Source: Sesamum alatum (Eukaryota; Streptophyta; Magnoliopsida; Lamiales; Pedaliaceae). From it: a stretch of 64,000 bases of DNA. The stretch's first letter is position 1; each line of letters opens with the position of its first letter. The translations under genes and the position numbers were made by a program. The notes under the pieces are model-generated. The model had not been told where the DNA came from, did no database searches, and saw nothing but the letters and a program-made list of their open reading frames with translations. This document shows, in pieces, positions 11,585 through 22,748 of this stretch. The stretch covers positions 1,426,001 to 1,490,000 of the forward strand of contig JACGWO010000010.1 of assembly GCA_034509735.1 (NCBI GenBank). The letters run 5' to 3'.

Positions 11585-11850
11585 ATTTTGTTTTTTTTGA
11601 ATTGGAAGTAATAAATTTTTATTAATCGAAAGTAAAGTAATTACATTCAGTCTTGTCGGCTATCAATATCGAATGAAGACAAATACAAACAATCAAATCA
11701 ATAATATCACATAAAGTAACACCTAACTATTACACGAGCACATCATAGCTACTATACAGTAGAAATGACATCAACCCACACAAGCGTTCAAATGCATGAC
11801 TTCTAGGATCATGGGTCTCAACTTCGCCAACTAAACTAGGTCTCCTCGAC
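11585..11850 (-). mobile_element. tRNA-derived SINE, copy 1
   Basis: On the minus strand it opens with box A-like tagtttagttggcgaag and a box B-like segment, and ends in attaataaaaatt followed by a poly-A-like tail. The flanks atttatcgtgtaat (11571-11584) and atttatagtgtaat (11851-11864) form a 13/14 target duplication. Confidence 0.75.
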
Positions 11851-11929
11851 ATTTATAGTGTAATTGATTGATAGTACAAAATTGATCATTGCTTTAATAT
11901 TAATGTATGCCAATTATTACATTGGCAAG

Positions 11930-12225
11930 TTCAACTTCTCTTGTTTCACACTCTCATTGAGAAATCATGATGATTCTTTGCTCATCGTCTCCATCTTATA
12001 TCTAGACAAGTCAAAAAATTGTGGCCCTTATCTGATGAGATCATGTCCTAAGAAGAGACCTACAAGTGATGGTCAAGGCCAAGGATCAAAGAAACAAACA
12101 AAGAGCAGACGCTACTGACCATGACCAAAGATCAGATTAAACCAAAAAATCTTTGTCCTCTCCGAGGTCCGATACATTGGATGTTTATCAACTAACACAG
12201 CTCTGTTTTCCCATATAAATAGGTT
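11930..12225 (+). promoter_or_regulatory. Conserved proximal promoter of CYP81 gene 1
   Basis: Shares ordered blocks with the promoters of the other two P450s: gacaagtcaaaa (which contains a W-box, TTGACT, on the other strand), tgagatcatgtcctaag, aaagagcagacgctac and tttgtcctctccgagg, ending in TATAAATA at 12214-12221. Confidence 0.65.
12214..12221 (+). promoter_or_regulatory. TATA box of CYP81 gene 1
   Basis: tataaata 77 bases before the ATG, followed by ggttcgataac; the same arrangement occurs at the third P450 gene. Confidence 0.6.
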
Positions 12226-12297
12226 CGATAACAAGTGAGAAATGCAGACCACATTAATCCATATACAGTTTATAACAGGTGTAGTCATAAACTAAGC

Positions 12298-13891
12298 ATG
12301 GAGACAAGCTGGTTATATGGGCTCGTTTCCCTTTTCGTTCTTGCTCTCGTGTTCAAGTTTTCGTCAAAAGGAAAAAGAAAACTTCCACCAAGTCCAGCGC
12401 TAGCACTTCCTCTCTTAGGCCACCTCCACCACCTTAGACTACCTCTTCACCAAACTTATTACAACCTCTCTAAAAAATTAGGCTCCATCTTCTCACTTCG
12501 TTTAGGCACCCGCCTCGCGGTGGTTGTCTCGTCCCCAGCCATCGTGGAGGAGTGCTTCACCAAGAACGACATTGTTTTAGCCAACCGGCCTCAGTTCATC
12601 ATAACAAAATACATAGGCTACAACTTTACCGCTCTAGCCTTTACCCCGTATGGTGAGTATTGGCGCAACCTTCGCCGCCTAACCGCAGTTGAAATATTCT
12701 CCACAGCTCGCCTCAACAAGTTTCAGTCCATCAGACATGATGATGTGAGACTTATGTTGAAAAAGCTCTATGAAACCTCGTACCAAGACTTCGCAAGAGT
12801 TGAACTCAGGTCTAGGTTTACGGAGCTGACGTTCAATAACATCATGAGAATGGTGGATGGGAAGCGGTATTTTGGTAAGGATGAGGAAAATGAGGAGGCG
12901 GAGGAGTTTAGAGAGGTTATAGATGAGGTTTTCAAGCTAGCGGGCGTAGCAAACCCTGCAGATTTCTTCCCGGTGTTTAGATGGGTTGACTACAAAGGCG
13001 TTGAGAAGAGTTTGGAGAGGTTTAGCGCGACAATAGACGCTTTCTTGCAACATTTAGTAGATGAACACAGAAGAGATAAGAGTAGAAATACGATGATAGA
13101 TCATTTTATCTCTTTGCAAGAGTTAGAGCCTGAGTACTACACAGATGTTATCATCAAAGGGATTATATCGGTAAGTTCTCAATTCTTTCTTCTTAATTAT
13201 CCGCTTGAATGATTGAATTTGACCGGCTCACAATCACAACATCAAATCATGACGTTAAAATGGTCACAAATGGCAGATGATGGTATTGGCTGGAACAGAG
13301 ACATCATCAGCGACCATGGAATGGGCAATGTCTGTGCTGCTCAACCACCCTCACAAACTGGACAAGGCCAGAGCTGAGATAGACAATGTTGTTGGCAACA
13401 ATCGCCTCGTCAATGAATCAGACTTGTCCAATCTTCCATATCTCCAAAATATTATTGCAGAGACGTTTCGTTTGTTCCCACCAGCACCATTATTAATACC
13501 ACATGAAGCGTCCGCTGATTGCAAGCTCGGTGGATACGACATACCCCGGGGCACAATCGTGCAGGTAAATGCTTGGGCCATACACAGAGACCCCACGGTT
13601 TGGGATGACCCCACAAGCTTCAATCCCGAGCGTTTTGAAGCAGGAGAAGTTGGAACGACAAAGTTGTTGTCGTTCGGGATGGGAAGAAGGTCGTGCCCGG
13701 GCTACGGCTTAGCCAATCGGGTGGTCGGTTTGAGCTTAGCATCTCTAATACAATGTTTTGAGTGGCGAAGGAATGATGATGCCTTGGTAAATTTGACAGA
13801 AGGAGAAGGGAGATTCAGGCCTAAAATACCACTGGAGGCCAAGTGCAAGGCACGCGACGTACTTCACAGTGTTCTTACTCAACCAGCCTAA
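12298..13891 (+). CDS. Cytochrome P450, CYP81 family, gene 1
   Basis: Two exons, 12298-13170 and 13277-13891, separated by a 106-bp phase-0 intron; 495 aa, normal for the family. The N-terminal membrane anchor [20 protein letters not shown] is followed by a basic, proline-rich hinge ([10 protein letters not shown]) for ER attachment. Motifs in order: I-helix AGTETSS, K-helix ETFR, NPERFE, and the heme loop [12 protein letters not shown] with the Cys ligand. All catalytic residues are intact. CYP81 enzymes hydroxylate or form methylenedioxy bridges on flavonoids, lignans and related compounds; the substrate here cannot be read from sequence. The ATG at 12298 is chosen over an in-frame one at 12235 because all three paralogs begin METSWLY. 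It is the first of three clustered copies. Confidence 0.95.
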
Positions 13892-14054
13892 AATTTTTTG
13901 GATTTAATGCAATTTATCTCGATGTGATATTAAAAATAAGTAAATTTGGGTCTAGATGGGCTCCCCCTCCCCGTTTCTAGTATGATTTTGCAACGTTTTG
14001 GGCTTTCCAGTTAAGGTTTGTACTTTTGGTCTAATCAATGGGCTCTGTTATAAG

Positions 14055-14240
14055 CCATTAGTTTGGTCTTCTGAGCCCATGTCGTAGCCCAAATAACTAG
14101 GGCTGCTTTCGAATCTCAGTTAAAATACCTGAAATAATGAAAACCGCCTGGTGAAAAAACTTAAACTTGCTTGTTCATGTGAGATTATGTAGAATTAATT
14201 AGATTTCAAGTTCTTGAACAAAAGCGTAATTTATTTAAAC
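14055..14240. repeat. Direct repeat flanking the first P450, right copy
   Basis: Partner of 11099-11298, in the same orientation, about 3 kb apart, with the P450 gene between. Confidence 0.75.
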
Positions 14241-14619
14241 TAGAAATCATGACGTGCGATGCATGTGTACAAATATATTTTTAGAAGTAAATATATTATT
14301 TATATTAAGTTTATGATATTATTTATATTTTTTTCATTGAAACATTAGTATTATACAATTATATTTTCAAACAAATTGATAATAATTATTTAAATTGATA
14401 AGAAAATTATTCAATTCTATTATTTGTAATTCACTTTCGAAATTTAATTGGTACTACGAAATAAAAATATATACCTCAAAATTGAAATTTTGTATTTCGT
14501 ATATTCACTAATGTTGTCTATCAAACTAGTTAATATGAAAATATAAAATAATGATATTCAAAAAATTAATATTAAAATAAAAATAATTATTCAAAACTCC
14601 TTATCTTGGATAGAAGAAA

Positions 14620-14720
14620 TTCCAATTTAATAAATAAATTGATCAATTTTACTTATAGATTTTATTGTGCCTATTTTCTGTTGTTTAATTTTGTTTTATT
14701 TTTTGTTACATTTTGTATGT
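14620..14720. repeat. AT-rich direct repeat, copy 1
   Basis: Shares attgatcaattttta-like, ttattgtg and ttgttac/tgtgtg phrases in the same order with 15940-16045. Probably two fragments of one decayed element. Confidence 0.45.
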
Positions 14721-15939
14721 GTGTGTTGTGTGTTTTCTTTTACTACGATATTTGAATGCCATTTATTTTTAATTTATTGATACTATTACAAACTAATTAT
14801 TTATTGACTATTGTTATAAAATTATTATCAAATTGGACCATAATACTAATATTTGTATTGTAAGATCCTGTAATGTATGTTAATCATATTTCAGCATCAA
14901 CTTTTTTATATTGTCAAAGTATTATTTACATGCTTTATATTAGCTTTTAAAATTTTGAAATATTATTGTATAAAATTTTATTTTTCACCTTTATAAAAGA
15001 AACAATAGATGTAAAAGTAAAACATTCAAAATTATCTAATACTAAATAAATCAAGTGCTAACTCAATAGTTGAACTTTCATAAGCAATTTTAATTTAATA
15101 ATATTCTATTCATATGCCAATTTTTATTCTCTTTAGTATCATGCTTTTTGAACTTCTAAGTTATTTTTATAAATTTATTACTGGAAAAATATATTAATCT
15201 CATTGACTTATTTATATATCATTTTTTTTATTTATTTCTAATTTCAACATAATTAACTCAATTTTTATTTATTATTTTATTGTATTAAGTTTATTCTCCA
15301 AATTTATTAATTTTCTTGATATGAAAATATAATTGTACCAATGTGTTAGTGTATAATATTTTAAAATTTTATACTTTTAATGTTATTGTGTTAATGTTTA
15401 CTCACCATTTGACTTTTCTTATTTTCATAAGGGGAAATAGCATTTTCAGTCCGTAACTTAGGTTCTTTCCATTTTAATTTGATCCATTGATTTTGGGATT
15501 CTCACTTCGGTCCCGTAAATATTAAATAGTAGCAATTTTGGTTCCATAACACATTTTCCTCTGGATATTCAAAAGAAAATATTGTGTAGGAATTAAGTGT
15601 ATAATAATACAAGGGGACCAAATGTTACAACTTTTATGCACCTTTTAAAGCATACAAATAATTATATATGTCTCCTTAGGACCTACGATTATGTTAGTTA
15701 ATTTACTACTCAATAAGATAAGATTTTAATTAAATTATTTATTATATTACTATTTATACTCTTCTTCAATGTCAATATTTTGGGAGTACAAAGGGAGGGG
15801 GACATGATGTTTTTAGCCTATTAAAATTAAAATAAAATCAGTTAGTGCTCTTTTTTAGATTTTCAATAGCACTTCTAAGTTAGTAAGATTGATGATTTTT
15901 ATTTATAATTAAATTTTGATACTTATTCGTTATTCCATT

Positions 15940-16045
15940 TCAGAGGAAAGTCCATTTTAATAAAATTGATCAATTTTTATTCATAGGTTTTATTGTGTTT
16001 CTTTACTATTATTTGATTTTGCTATATTATGTCTGTGTATGTAAA
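15940..16045. repeat. AT-rich direct repeat, copy 2
   Basis: Partner of the block at 14620-14720. Confidence 0.45.
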
Positions 16046-16711
16046 TATTTACATCAGCAAAAGAAATTATATAAATTTTGAATCTTGTCCCCCATTTAAC
16101 ATTATTATATAAATTTTTGTACTATAAGGGGATAAATATAATGTATATATATAGGGTGAGGTTAATATTATTATATTTTTTTCCTTATAAGTACAAAATT
16201 ATTACATAAGAATATTAATAAGGGGTATAATTGAAAATTTATGTAATATTATTTTTTTGCTAATATCAATATTTTCATCCAAATCCTAATGAACGGGGGT
16301 CATGTGTAAACGGTTAATTTTTGGAAGATATGTAAGTGTAATTTTGAAACTTTTTTTGAGGGAAAAGTGTATTTTCACATTTGTAGAGTGCATCTAAATA
16401 TTATTAATCCTTACTCTTATTTATAACAATATATTTAAAAGACAAAAAAATATTTATTATATGTATATAAAAACGACGTTTCTCAACAACTAGTCTTTAC
16501 TTTTTGTTTTTTTAGGGGGCGTTTCGCACGTACCTCATATCAGGGGGATTATTTGCATTCTACGCACTAAATTGACAAGTTCAACTTACTCGTGCCATAT
16601 ACTTTTCCTTAGTTCAGATAAGTCAAATACGAGTCCAAATTCCCCTCTTTACGTACAGTAGATGAACCATACGAGGATTATTGACGGGAGAAGAAATATC
16701 CTCAACAAATC

Positions 16712-17010
16712 ACGCAGAACCATACATTTCTCATTGAAAAGTCATGATGATTCATTTGCACACTGTTCCCCTCATCCTCTCCATCTTATTTCTGGACAAG
16801 TCAAAATTGTGCCCCTTATCTGATAAGATCGTGTCCTAAGTAGAGACCAAATTTTCCACTTCACCTATGAGTGATGGCCAAGGCAAAGAGTCCAAGAAAA
16901 ACAACAAAGAGCAGACGCTACTCGTGACGAAAGCTCATCCGCTTAACTACAAAAGCATTGTCCTCTCCGAGGATCCATAAATTGGATGTTTATCAACTAA
17001 GACAGCCCCG
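16712..17010 (+). promoter_or_regulatory. Conserved proximal promoter of CYP81 gene 2
   Basis: Carries the same ordered blocks as the gene 1 promoter (gacaagtcaaaa, gatcgtgtcctaag, aaagagcagacgctac, ttgtcctctccgagg). The TATAAATAGGTTCGATAAC stretch and about 40 bases of leader seen at genes 1 and 3 are absent; only tatata runs remain before the ATG. Confidence 0.65.
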
Positions 17011-17069
17011 TTTTGCCATATATACCATATATATACAATTTGCAGGTGTGTGTAGTTCATAAACTAAGC

Positions 17070-18652
17070 ATGGAGACAAGCTGGTTATATGGGCTTCTTT
17101 CGCTTTTCGTTCTTGCTCTCGCGTTCAAGTTCTCGTCAAAAGGAAAAAGAAAACTTCCACCAAGTCCAACGCCAGCACTTCCTCTCTTAGGCCACCTCCA
17201 CCACCTTAAATTACCTCTTCATCAAACTTATCACAACCTCTCTCAAAAATTAGGCCCCATCTTCTCACTTCGTTTCGGCACCCGCCTCATTGTGGTCGTC
17301 TCGTCCCCGACCATCGTTGAGGAGTGCTTCACCAAGAACGATATCGTTTTAGCCAACCGGCCCCAGTTCATCATAGCAAAATACATCGGCTACAACTATA
17401 CCTCTTTGGTCGCTTCCCCGTATGGTGAGTATTGGCGCAACCTTCGCCGCCTAACCACAATTGAAATATTATCCACAGCTCGCCTCAACATGTTTCAGTC
17501 CATCAGACATGATGAGGTGAGACTTATGTTGAAAAAGCTCTATAAAGCCTCGTACAAAGACTTTGCAAGAGTTGAACTCCGGTCTAGGTTTCATGAGCTA
17601 ACGTTCAATAACATCATGAGAATGGTGGCTGGGAAGCGGTATTTTGGTGAGGATGAGGAAAATGAGGAGGCAAAGCAGTTTAGAGAGCTTATAGATGAGG
17701 TTTTTAAACTATCAGGCGTATCAAACCCTGCGGATTTCTTCCCAGTGTTTAGATGGATTGACTACAAAGGCTTTGAGAAGACTTTGGCGAGATTTGGAGC
17801 GAAAATGGACGCTTTCCTGCAACGATTAATTGATGAACACAGAAGAGATAAGGGTGGAAATACAATGATAGATCATTTGATTTCTTTGCAAGAGTCAGAG
17901 CCTGACTACTACACAGATGTTATCATCAAAGGGATTATAATGGTAAGTTTTCAATTCTTTCTTCTTAATTATCTCCTTGAATGATTAAATTTGGCTGACT
18001 CACAATCATCTGTTAACATGGTCCCAAATTACAGGTGATGTTACTCGCTGGAACAGAGACAGCAGCAGCGACCATGGAATGGGCAATGTCCGCTTTGCTC
18101 AACCACCCCCAGAAACTGGACAAGGCCAGAGCTGAGATAGACAATCTTGTTGGCAACAATCGCCTCGTCAATGAAGCAGACTTGTCCAAGCTTCCATATC
18201 TCCATAACATTATTTCAGAGACGTTCCGTTTATTCCCAGCAGCACCATTACTAGTGCCACATGAAGCATCCGCTGATTGCAAGCTCGCTGGATACGATAT
18301 ACCCCGGGGCACAATCGTGCAAGTAAATGCTTGGGCCATACACAGAGACCCCACAGTTTGGGATGATCCCACAAGCTTCAAGCCCGAGCGTTTTGAAGAA
18401 GTGGGAGAAGTTGGACCGACTAAGTTGTTGCCGTTTGGGATGGGAAGGAGGTCGTGCCCAGGCATCGGCCTAGCCAATCGGGTCGTAGGCTTGAGCTTAG
18501 CATCTCTAATACAATGTTTTGAGTGGCGAAGGATCGATGATGCCTGGATAGATTTGACAGAAGAAAAAGGGATATCCAAACCTAAAATAGCACTGGAAGC
18601 CAGGTGCAAGGCACGCAATGTGCTTCGTAAAGCTCTTACTCCACCAGCCTAA
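17070..18652 (+). CDS. Cytochrome P450, CYP81 family, gene 2
   Basis: Two exons, 17070-17942 and 18035-18652, with a 92-bp phase-0 intron at the same codon as in genes 1 and 3; 496 aa. N-terminal ER anchor [20 protein letters not shown] and hinge [10 protein letters not shown]. The I-helix motif is AGTETAA: the acidic residue and Thr are present, with Ala where many P450s have Thr/Ser. The K-helix ETFR, KPERFEE and heme loop [12 protein letters not shown] are intact. Highly similar to gene 1 along its length, differing mostly in conservative changes, so a fairly recent tandem duplicate. The conserved promoter blocks suggest shared control, but the TATA/leader region differs. Substrate unknown. 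Confidence 0.95.
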
Positions 18653-19242
18653 AACCTTTTAATGGATGTTTGCAGCTGCTACTATGTATGCATTTTGAGT
18701 CTTCTTTAGGTCGGATGTCATTATCAAATTTCATTTACTTACTAGTATTGTATAGGAGAAAGGTCAGCAATAAATTTTAGTCCACTATTGCATACTACTC
18801 ATGCAAAGATTTTAAATTAAGCAAATGGTTGTAAGGAAAAATAATATGTTCAAGTCTTGCAAGTTATTCTAAATAACATTTCTAAAATTTTAATTTACAT
18901 ATAAATCAAACAGTGATATTTTTAAAACGAACAAAGCAACTCTTATGTGTTTTCCACAATGATATCATGGAGATATATTACTAAATTAACTTGTTATTAA
19001 TTAGCATTTCATGAACTTTCGGTTGATAAAATAAAAGTTTAGTCATTTAAACTTTCAATATGTGCGAATCAACTATAATTGAAATTTAAATAATAGCTTT
19101 GTCCAAATGGTGGACCAATATTATTAATTACAAAATCGAGATAGACTGAAACTTAGAGCTATAGCTAGTAAAAATGAATGAAGCTAATGAACTGTGGGAA
19201 TTAATACGTTTTAATTTCACTTAAATTTTTTATTCATTTGAA

Positions 19243-19385
19243 CACTAAAAAAAAATGGTTTAATAGCAACGAAAAAAATTAACGTCAAGCTAATTAGCAA
19301 GTAAAAATCTTGTTGTTAATTTACATTTTTTAATATAATAAGTTTAATTGCTAATACATTTAGCAACGAAAACCATAATGACATA
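19243..19385. mobile_element. CACTA-derived fragment with gcaacgaaaa repeats
   Basis: Begins cactaaaaaaaaatgg and then follows the same order of phrases as the fuller copy at 25526 (aatagcaacg, attagcaagtaaa, gttgctaatttac-like). No right end seen. Confidence 0.5.
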
Positions 19386-19624
19386 TTTGCACATGCATAT
19401 TATTCTCATCAAGTTATTTTTCTTTCTGTAGGCAATTATAAGGGTTAAAAGCAGACACTCTCAATCTTTGGATCGTTTTGCACTTTATCCCCCAACCGCT
19501 TTTTTTTACATTCGACCATCCAATCATTATTTTTTATAGCACTTTACCTTTTTCTATAATTTCCGGCGAATCAAGGGAGAATATTCCTTTTGCATAAACA
19601 CACGCCCCCAAATCAATTTTGTAT

Positions 19625-20300
19625 TGAATATAATTGTAATTTTACACCCACTTTCGAAAAATAAATAAATAATGAATAAAAAAACCAAATGAAGAACGTC
19701 TTTCTTCTTCGTCAACCATTGCCCTCACTCACGCACTCGTCCTCTTTCTCCCGCGTGGACTGCCTCTCAGGCACTCTACCTTTTGCCGTCTCCGCTGCTT
19801 CAATTCCCCCAATTGCTTTACTTTATCCGCAAACAGATTTATACATCTAGTTCAACCAGTTTTTGCGCAGACTCCACAAAGCTTTTCAATGGCTAATGAA
19901 GAAGCGGTAGTCTCCCATAGGTGAAAGACTGTAGCAAAATGGAAGAAATTCATTTACGCATCTAATAAATTTTTTATGGCTTAGTTTTCTGAAACTTTTT
20001 TTGAAGTGTGATTGAGAGTCAATTTGTTGGGGAGAATGGAGAAATTTCTTTGTTAAGAGCATGAAGAAATTCAAATAAGGTTCTTGAAGTATGATTGAGA
20101 TAATTTCTATTGGCAATATTGGGGTTAATTTGCTGGGGTGATTGGAGAAATTGGAGAAAGATTGACAGTGGTGGGGAAAGATGAAGATGGGCGGCAGAGG
20201 CGGTGGCAAGCAAAGAAGAAGACCTTTATTTTTTTGTTTTTTTTTACTTTATTTATTTATATTTTAAAAGTTAGGGAGTGAAATTATAATTTTACCCAGT
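19625..20300. mobile_element. Non-autonomous foldback element with long inverted ends
   Basis: The left arm (taattgtaattttacaccc through aaataaataaataatg to gtctttcttctt) is mirrored by the right arm at about 20205-20300 (aagaagaagacctttatt ... aaattataattttaccc). The arms are about 80-90 bases with mismatches. The interior is pyrimidine-rich on one side, with no coding domain. Mutator-like by structure, but no target duplication was identified. Confidence 0.5.
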
Positions 20301-20788
20301 ACTAAATTATGTAATTCATTTATATATCAGAAGAATAAAAATATCTTATACAATATTTATGAAAAATATATTAATACGTATTATCAATATTAAAGAAATT
20401 CTGTTGTCAATCATTCTCGATAATAAAAAATATTTTTGAATTATTCAATTATATATATTAACATCAATCTTAATAAAAATTATTCAGGCACGTGTGTTGC
20501 ACATGTATTTTTATTAATTCAAGAAAAAAAAAAGTGTACAATGAAATCACGGAAGGATCGGAAAAGACGATTTTTATGAATGAAGATGGAGATGAATTCT
20601 GGTGGGAGACTATTAGTTGAAGATACAATTTATTGTTCCTTCCCTTGAAGATACAACCAACGATTATTTAGAAAAACATGCAAGACTTGAACATATTATT
20701 TTTCCTTACAAACATTTGCTTAATATAAAATCTTTTGATAAGACTTAAAATGCATATAGTAGCAGATGCAAACATCCCAGAAAAAGTT

Positions 20789-22367
20789 TTAGGCGGGTCG
20801 AGTAAGAGCTTTATGAAGCACGTTTCGTCCCTTGCACATGGCCTCCAGTGGTATGTTAGGTCTGGATATCCCTTTTCCTTCTGTCAATTCTACCAAGGCA
20901 TCATCAATCCTTCGCCACTCAAAACATTGTATTAGAGATGCTAACGTCAATCCCACAACCCGATTGGCTAGGCCGTTGCCTGGGCACGACCTCCTTCCCA
21001 TCCCAAACGGCAACAACTTCGTGGTTCCAACTTCTCCCGTTTCCTCAAAACGCTCGGGCTTGAAACTTGTGGGATCATCCCAAACCGTGGGGTCTCTGTG
21101 TATGGCCCAAGCATTTACTTGCACAATTGTGCCCCGGGGTATGTCGTATCCACCGAGCTTGCAATCAGTAGATGCTTCATGTGCTACTAGTAATGGTGCT
21201 GCTGGGAATAAACGGAACGTCTCTGAAATAATGTTTTGTAGATATGGAAGCTTGGACAAGTCTGATTCATTAACTAGGCGATTGTTGCCAACAAGATTGT
21301 CTATCTCAGTTCTGGCCTTGTCCAATTTCTGGGGGTGGTTGAGTAGAGCAGCCATTGCCCATTCCATGGTCGATGCTGATGTCTTTGTTCCAGCAAGTAG
21401 CATCACCTGCCATTTGTGACCATGAAAACGTGATGATTAGATGTTGTGATTGTAATCCAGTCAATTTAATGAGAAGAAAGAATTGAGAACTTACCATTAT
21501 AATCCCTTTGATGATAACATCTGTGTAGAACTCAGGCTTTGACTCTTGTAAAGTAATCAAATGATCTATCATTGTATTTCCACTCTTATCTCTTTTGTGT
21601 TCGTCGATCAAACCTTGCAGGAAAGAGTCCATTTTTGCACTAAGCCTCGCCAAATTCTTCTCATAGCCTTTATAGTCAATCCATCTGAGCACCGGGAAGA
21701 AATCCGCGGGGTTCGATACACCATTTAGCTTGAAAACCTCATCGATAAGCTCTCTAAACTGCTTCGCTTCCTCATTTTCCTCATCCTCACCAAAATACCG
21801 CTTCCCAGCCACCATTCTCGTGATGTTATTGAACGTTAGGTCAGCAAACCTAGACCTGAGTTCAACTCTCGCAAAGTCTTGGTACGAGTTTTTATAGAGC
21901 CTTCTCAACATAAGTCTCACTTCGTCATGTCTGATGGACTGAAACATGTTGAGGCGAGCCGAGGAGAATATTTCAACTGTAGTTAGCCGGCGAAGGCTGC
22001 GCCAACACTCGCCATACGGGGAAACGACCAGGGAGGTATAGTTGTAGCCGATGTATTTGCCTGTGATGAACCGGGGCCGGTTGGCTAAAACAAGGTCGTT
22101 CTTGGTAAAGCACTCCTCCACGATGGCCGGGGATGAGACGACCACCATGAGGCGGGTACCGAAACGAAGTGAGAAGATGGGGCCTAAGTTTTTAGAGAGG
22201 TTGTGATAAGTTTGATGAAGAGGTAACTTAAGGTGGTGGAGGTGGCCTAAGAGAGGAAGTGCCGGCGCAGGACTCGGTGGAAGTTTTCTTTTTCCTTTTG
22301 ATGAAAACTTGAACACCAAAGCAAGTAAGAAAAAGGAAAGGAAAGCATATAACCAGCTTGTCTCCAT
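20789..22367 (-). CDS. Cytochrome P450, CYP81 family, gene 3, with AGTKT I-helix
   Basis: Minus strand, exons 22367-21495 and 21406-20789, with an 88-bp phase-0 intron at the conserved position; 496 aa. ER anchor [20 protein letters not shown] and hinge [10 protein letters not shown]. The K-helix ETFR, KPERFEE and heme loop [12 protein letters not shown] are intact. The odd point is the I-helix: AGTKTSA replaces [14 protein letters not shown] of the paralogs. The Glu/Asp before the conserved Thr is part of the acid-alcohol pair for proton delivery to heme-bound oxygen, so Lys there should weaken or change normal monooxygenation. There is no frameshift or stop, so the gene is not an obvious pseudogene. 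It is inverted relative to genes 1 and 2 but keeps their promoter blocks and TATA box. The start is the METSW Met. Confidence 0.93.
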
Positions 22368-22430
22368 ATTCACCTGTTATAAACTGTGTGTTGATTAATG
22401 TTGTCTGAATTTCTAACTAGTTATCGAACC

Positions 22431-22438
22431 TATTTATA
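22431..22438 (-). promoter_or_regulatory. TATA box of CYP81 gene 3
   Basis: tataaata on the minus strand, followed by ggttcgataac exactly as at gene 1. Confidence 0.6.
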
Positions 22439-22444
22439 AGGCAA

Positions 22445-22690
22445 AACAGGGCTGCTTTAGTTGAGACACATTGATTCAATTTTTCCTCGGAGGACAAAGG
22501 TTTAGTGGTCTTCCAGGAAAAGAATAGGCTGCCCTTCCGTCATGAGTGGCGTTTGCTCTTTGTTTTTTCCTTTGATCCTTTGCCATGGCCGCCACTGTTA
22601 CCTAGGACATGATCTCATTAGATAGAGAGTACATTTTTGACTTGTCTACATGTAAAACGGAGACGATGAGGGAAACTGTGACAGAAGGAT
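22445..22690 (-). promoter_or_regulatory. Conserved proximal promoter of CYP81 gene 3
   Basis: Reading the minus strand: gacaagtcaaaa (the W-box TTGACT reads on + at 22637-22642), tgagatcatgtcctagg, aaaggatcaaagg, acaaagagcaaacgccact and ctttgtcctccgagg, in the same order as upstream of genes 1 and 2. Confidence 0.65.
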
Positions 22691-22748
22691 CATCCCCACG
22701 TTCAGCGAATTGGATTTTCTATTACAATTTTTGTTGTATTGTTTATTT

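Larger units (their letters stand above)
10300..12297. other. Intergenic region, LisH gene promoter to first P450
   Basis: 10300-10460 is the leader and promoter of the minus-strand LisH gene (TATA-like cataaatacc, read on minus, near 10460). It then holds a partial family B foldback element (10880-11085), a block duplicated downstream of the P450 (about 11099-11298), a SINE (11585-11850) and the conserved P450 promoter (11930-12225). Confidence 0.65.
13892..17069. other. Intergenic region between CYP81 genes 1 and 2
   Basis: Very AT-rich. It contains the right copy of the flanking direct repeat (about 14055-14240), a pair of related blocks (about 14620-14720 and 15940-16045), a half-element near 15432-15560 resembling the foldback families (gtccgtaacttaggttc), and the second conserved P450 promoter (16712-17010). 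No gene seen. Confidence 0.65.
18653..20788. other. Intergenic region between CYP81 genes 2 and 3 (convergent)
   Basis: Contains both 3' flanks of the convergent P450s, a fragment of a CACTA-derived element (19243-19385) and a 0.7-kb foldback element (19625-20300). Small open frames inside the latter have no recognisable domain. Confidence 0.65.

Noticed and set aside
18013..18618. Long antisense open frame across P450 exon 2 (also at 20832-21419)
   Set aside because: Mirror of the P450 coding frame; it appears in the paralogs for the same reason and has no domain of its own.
19886..20209. 107-aa minus-strand frame
   Set aside because: Low-complexity Pro/Ser/Phe-rich product of a transposon interior; no domain.
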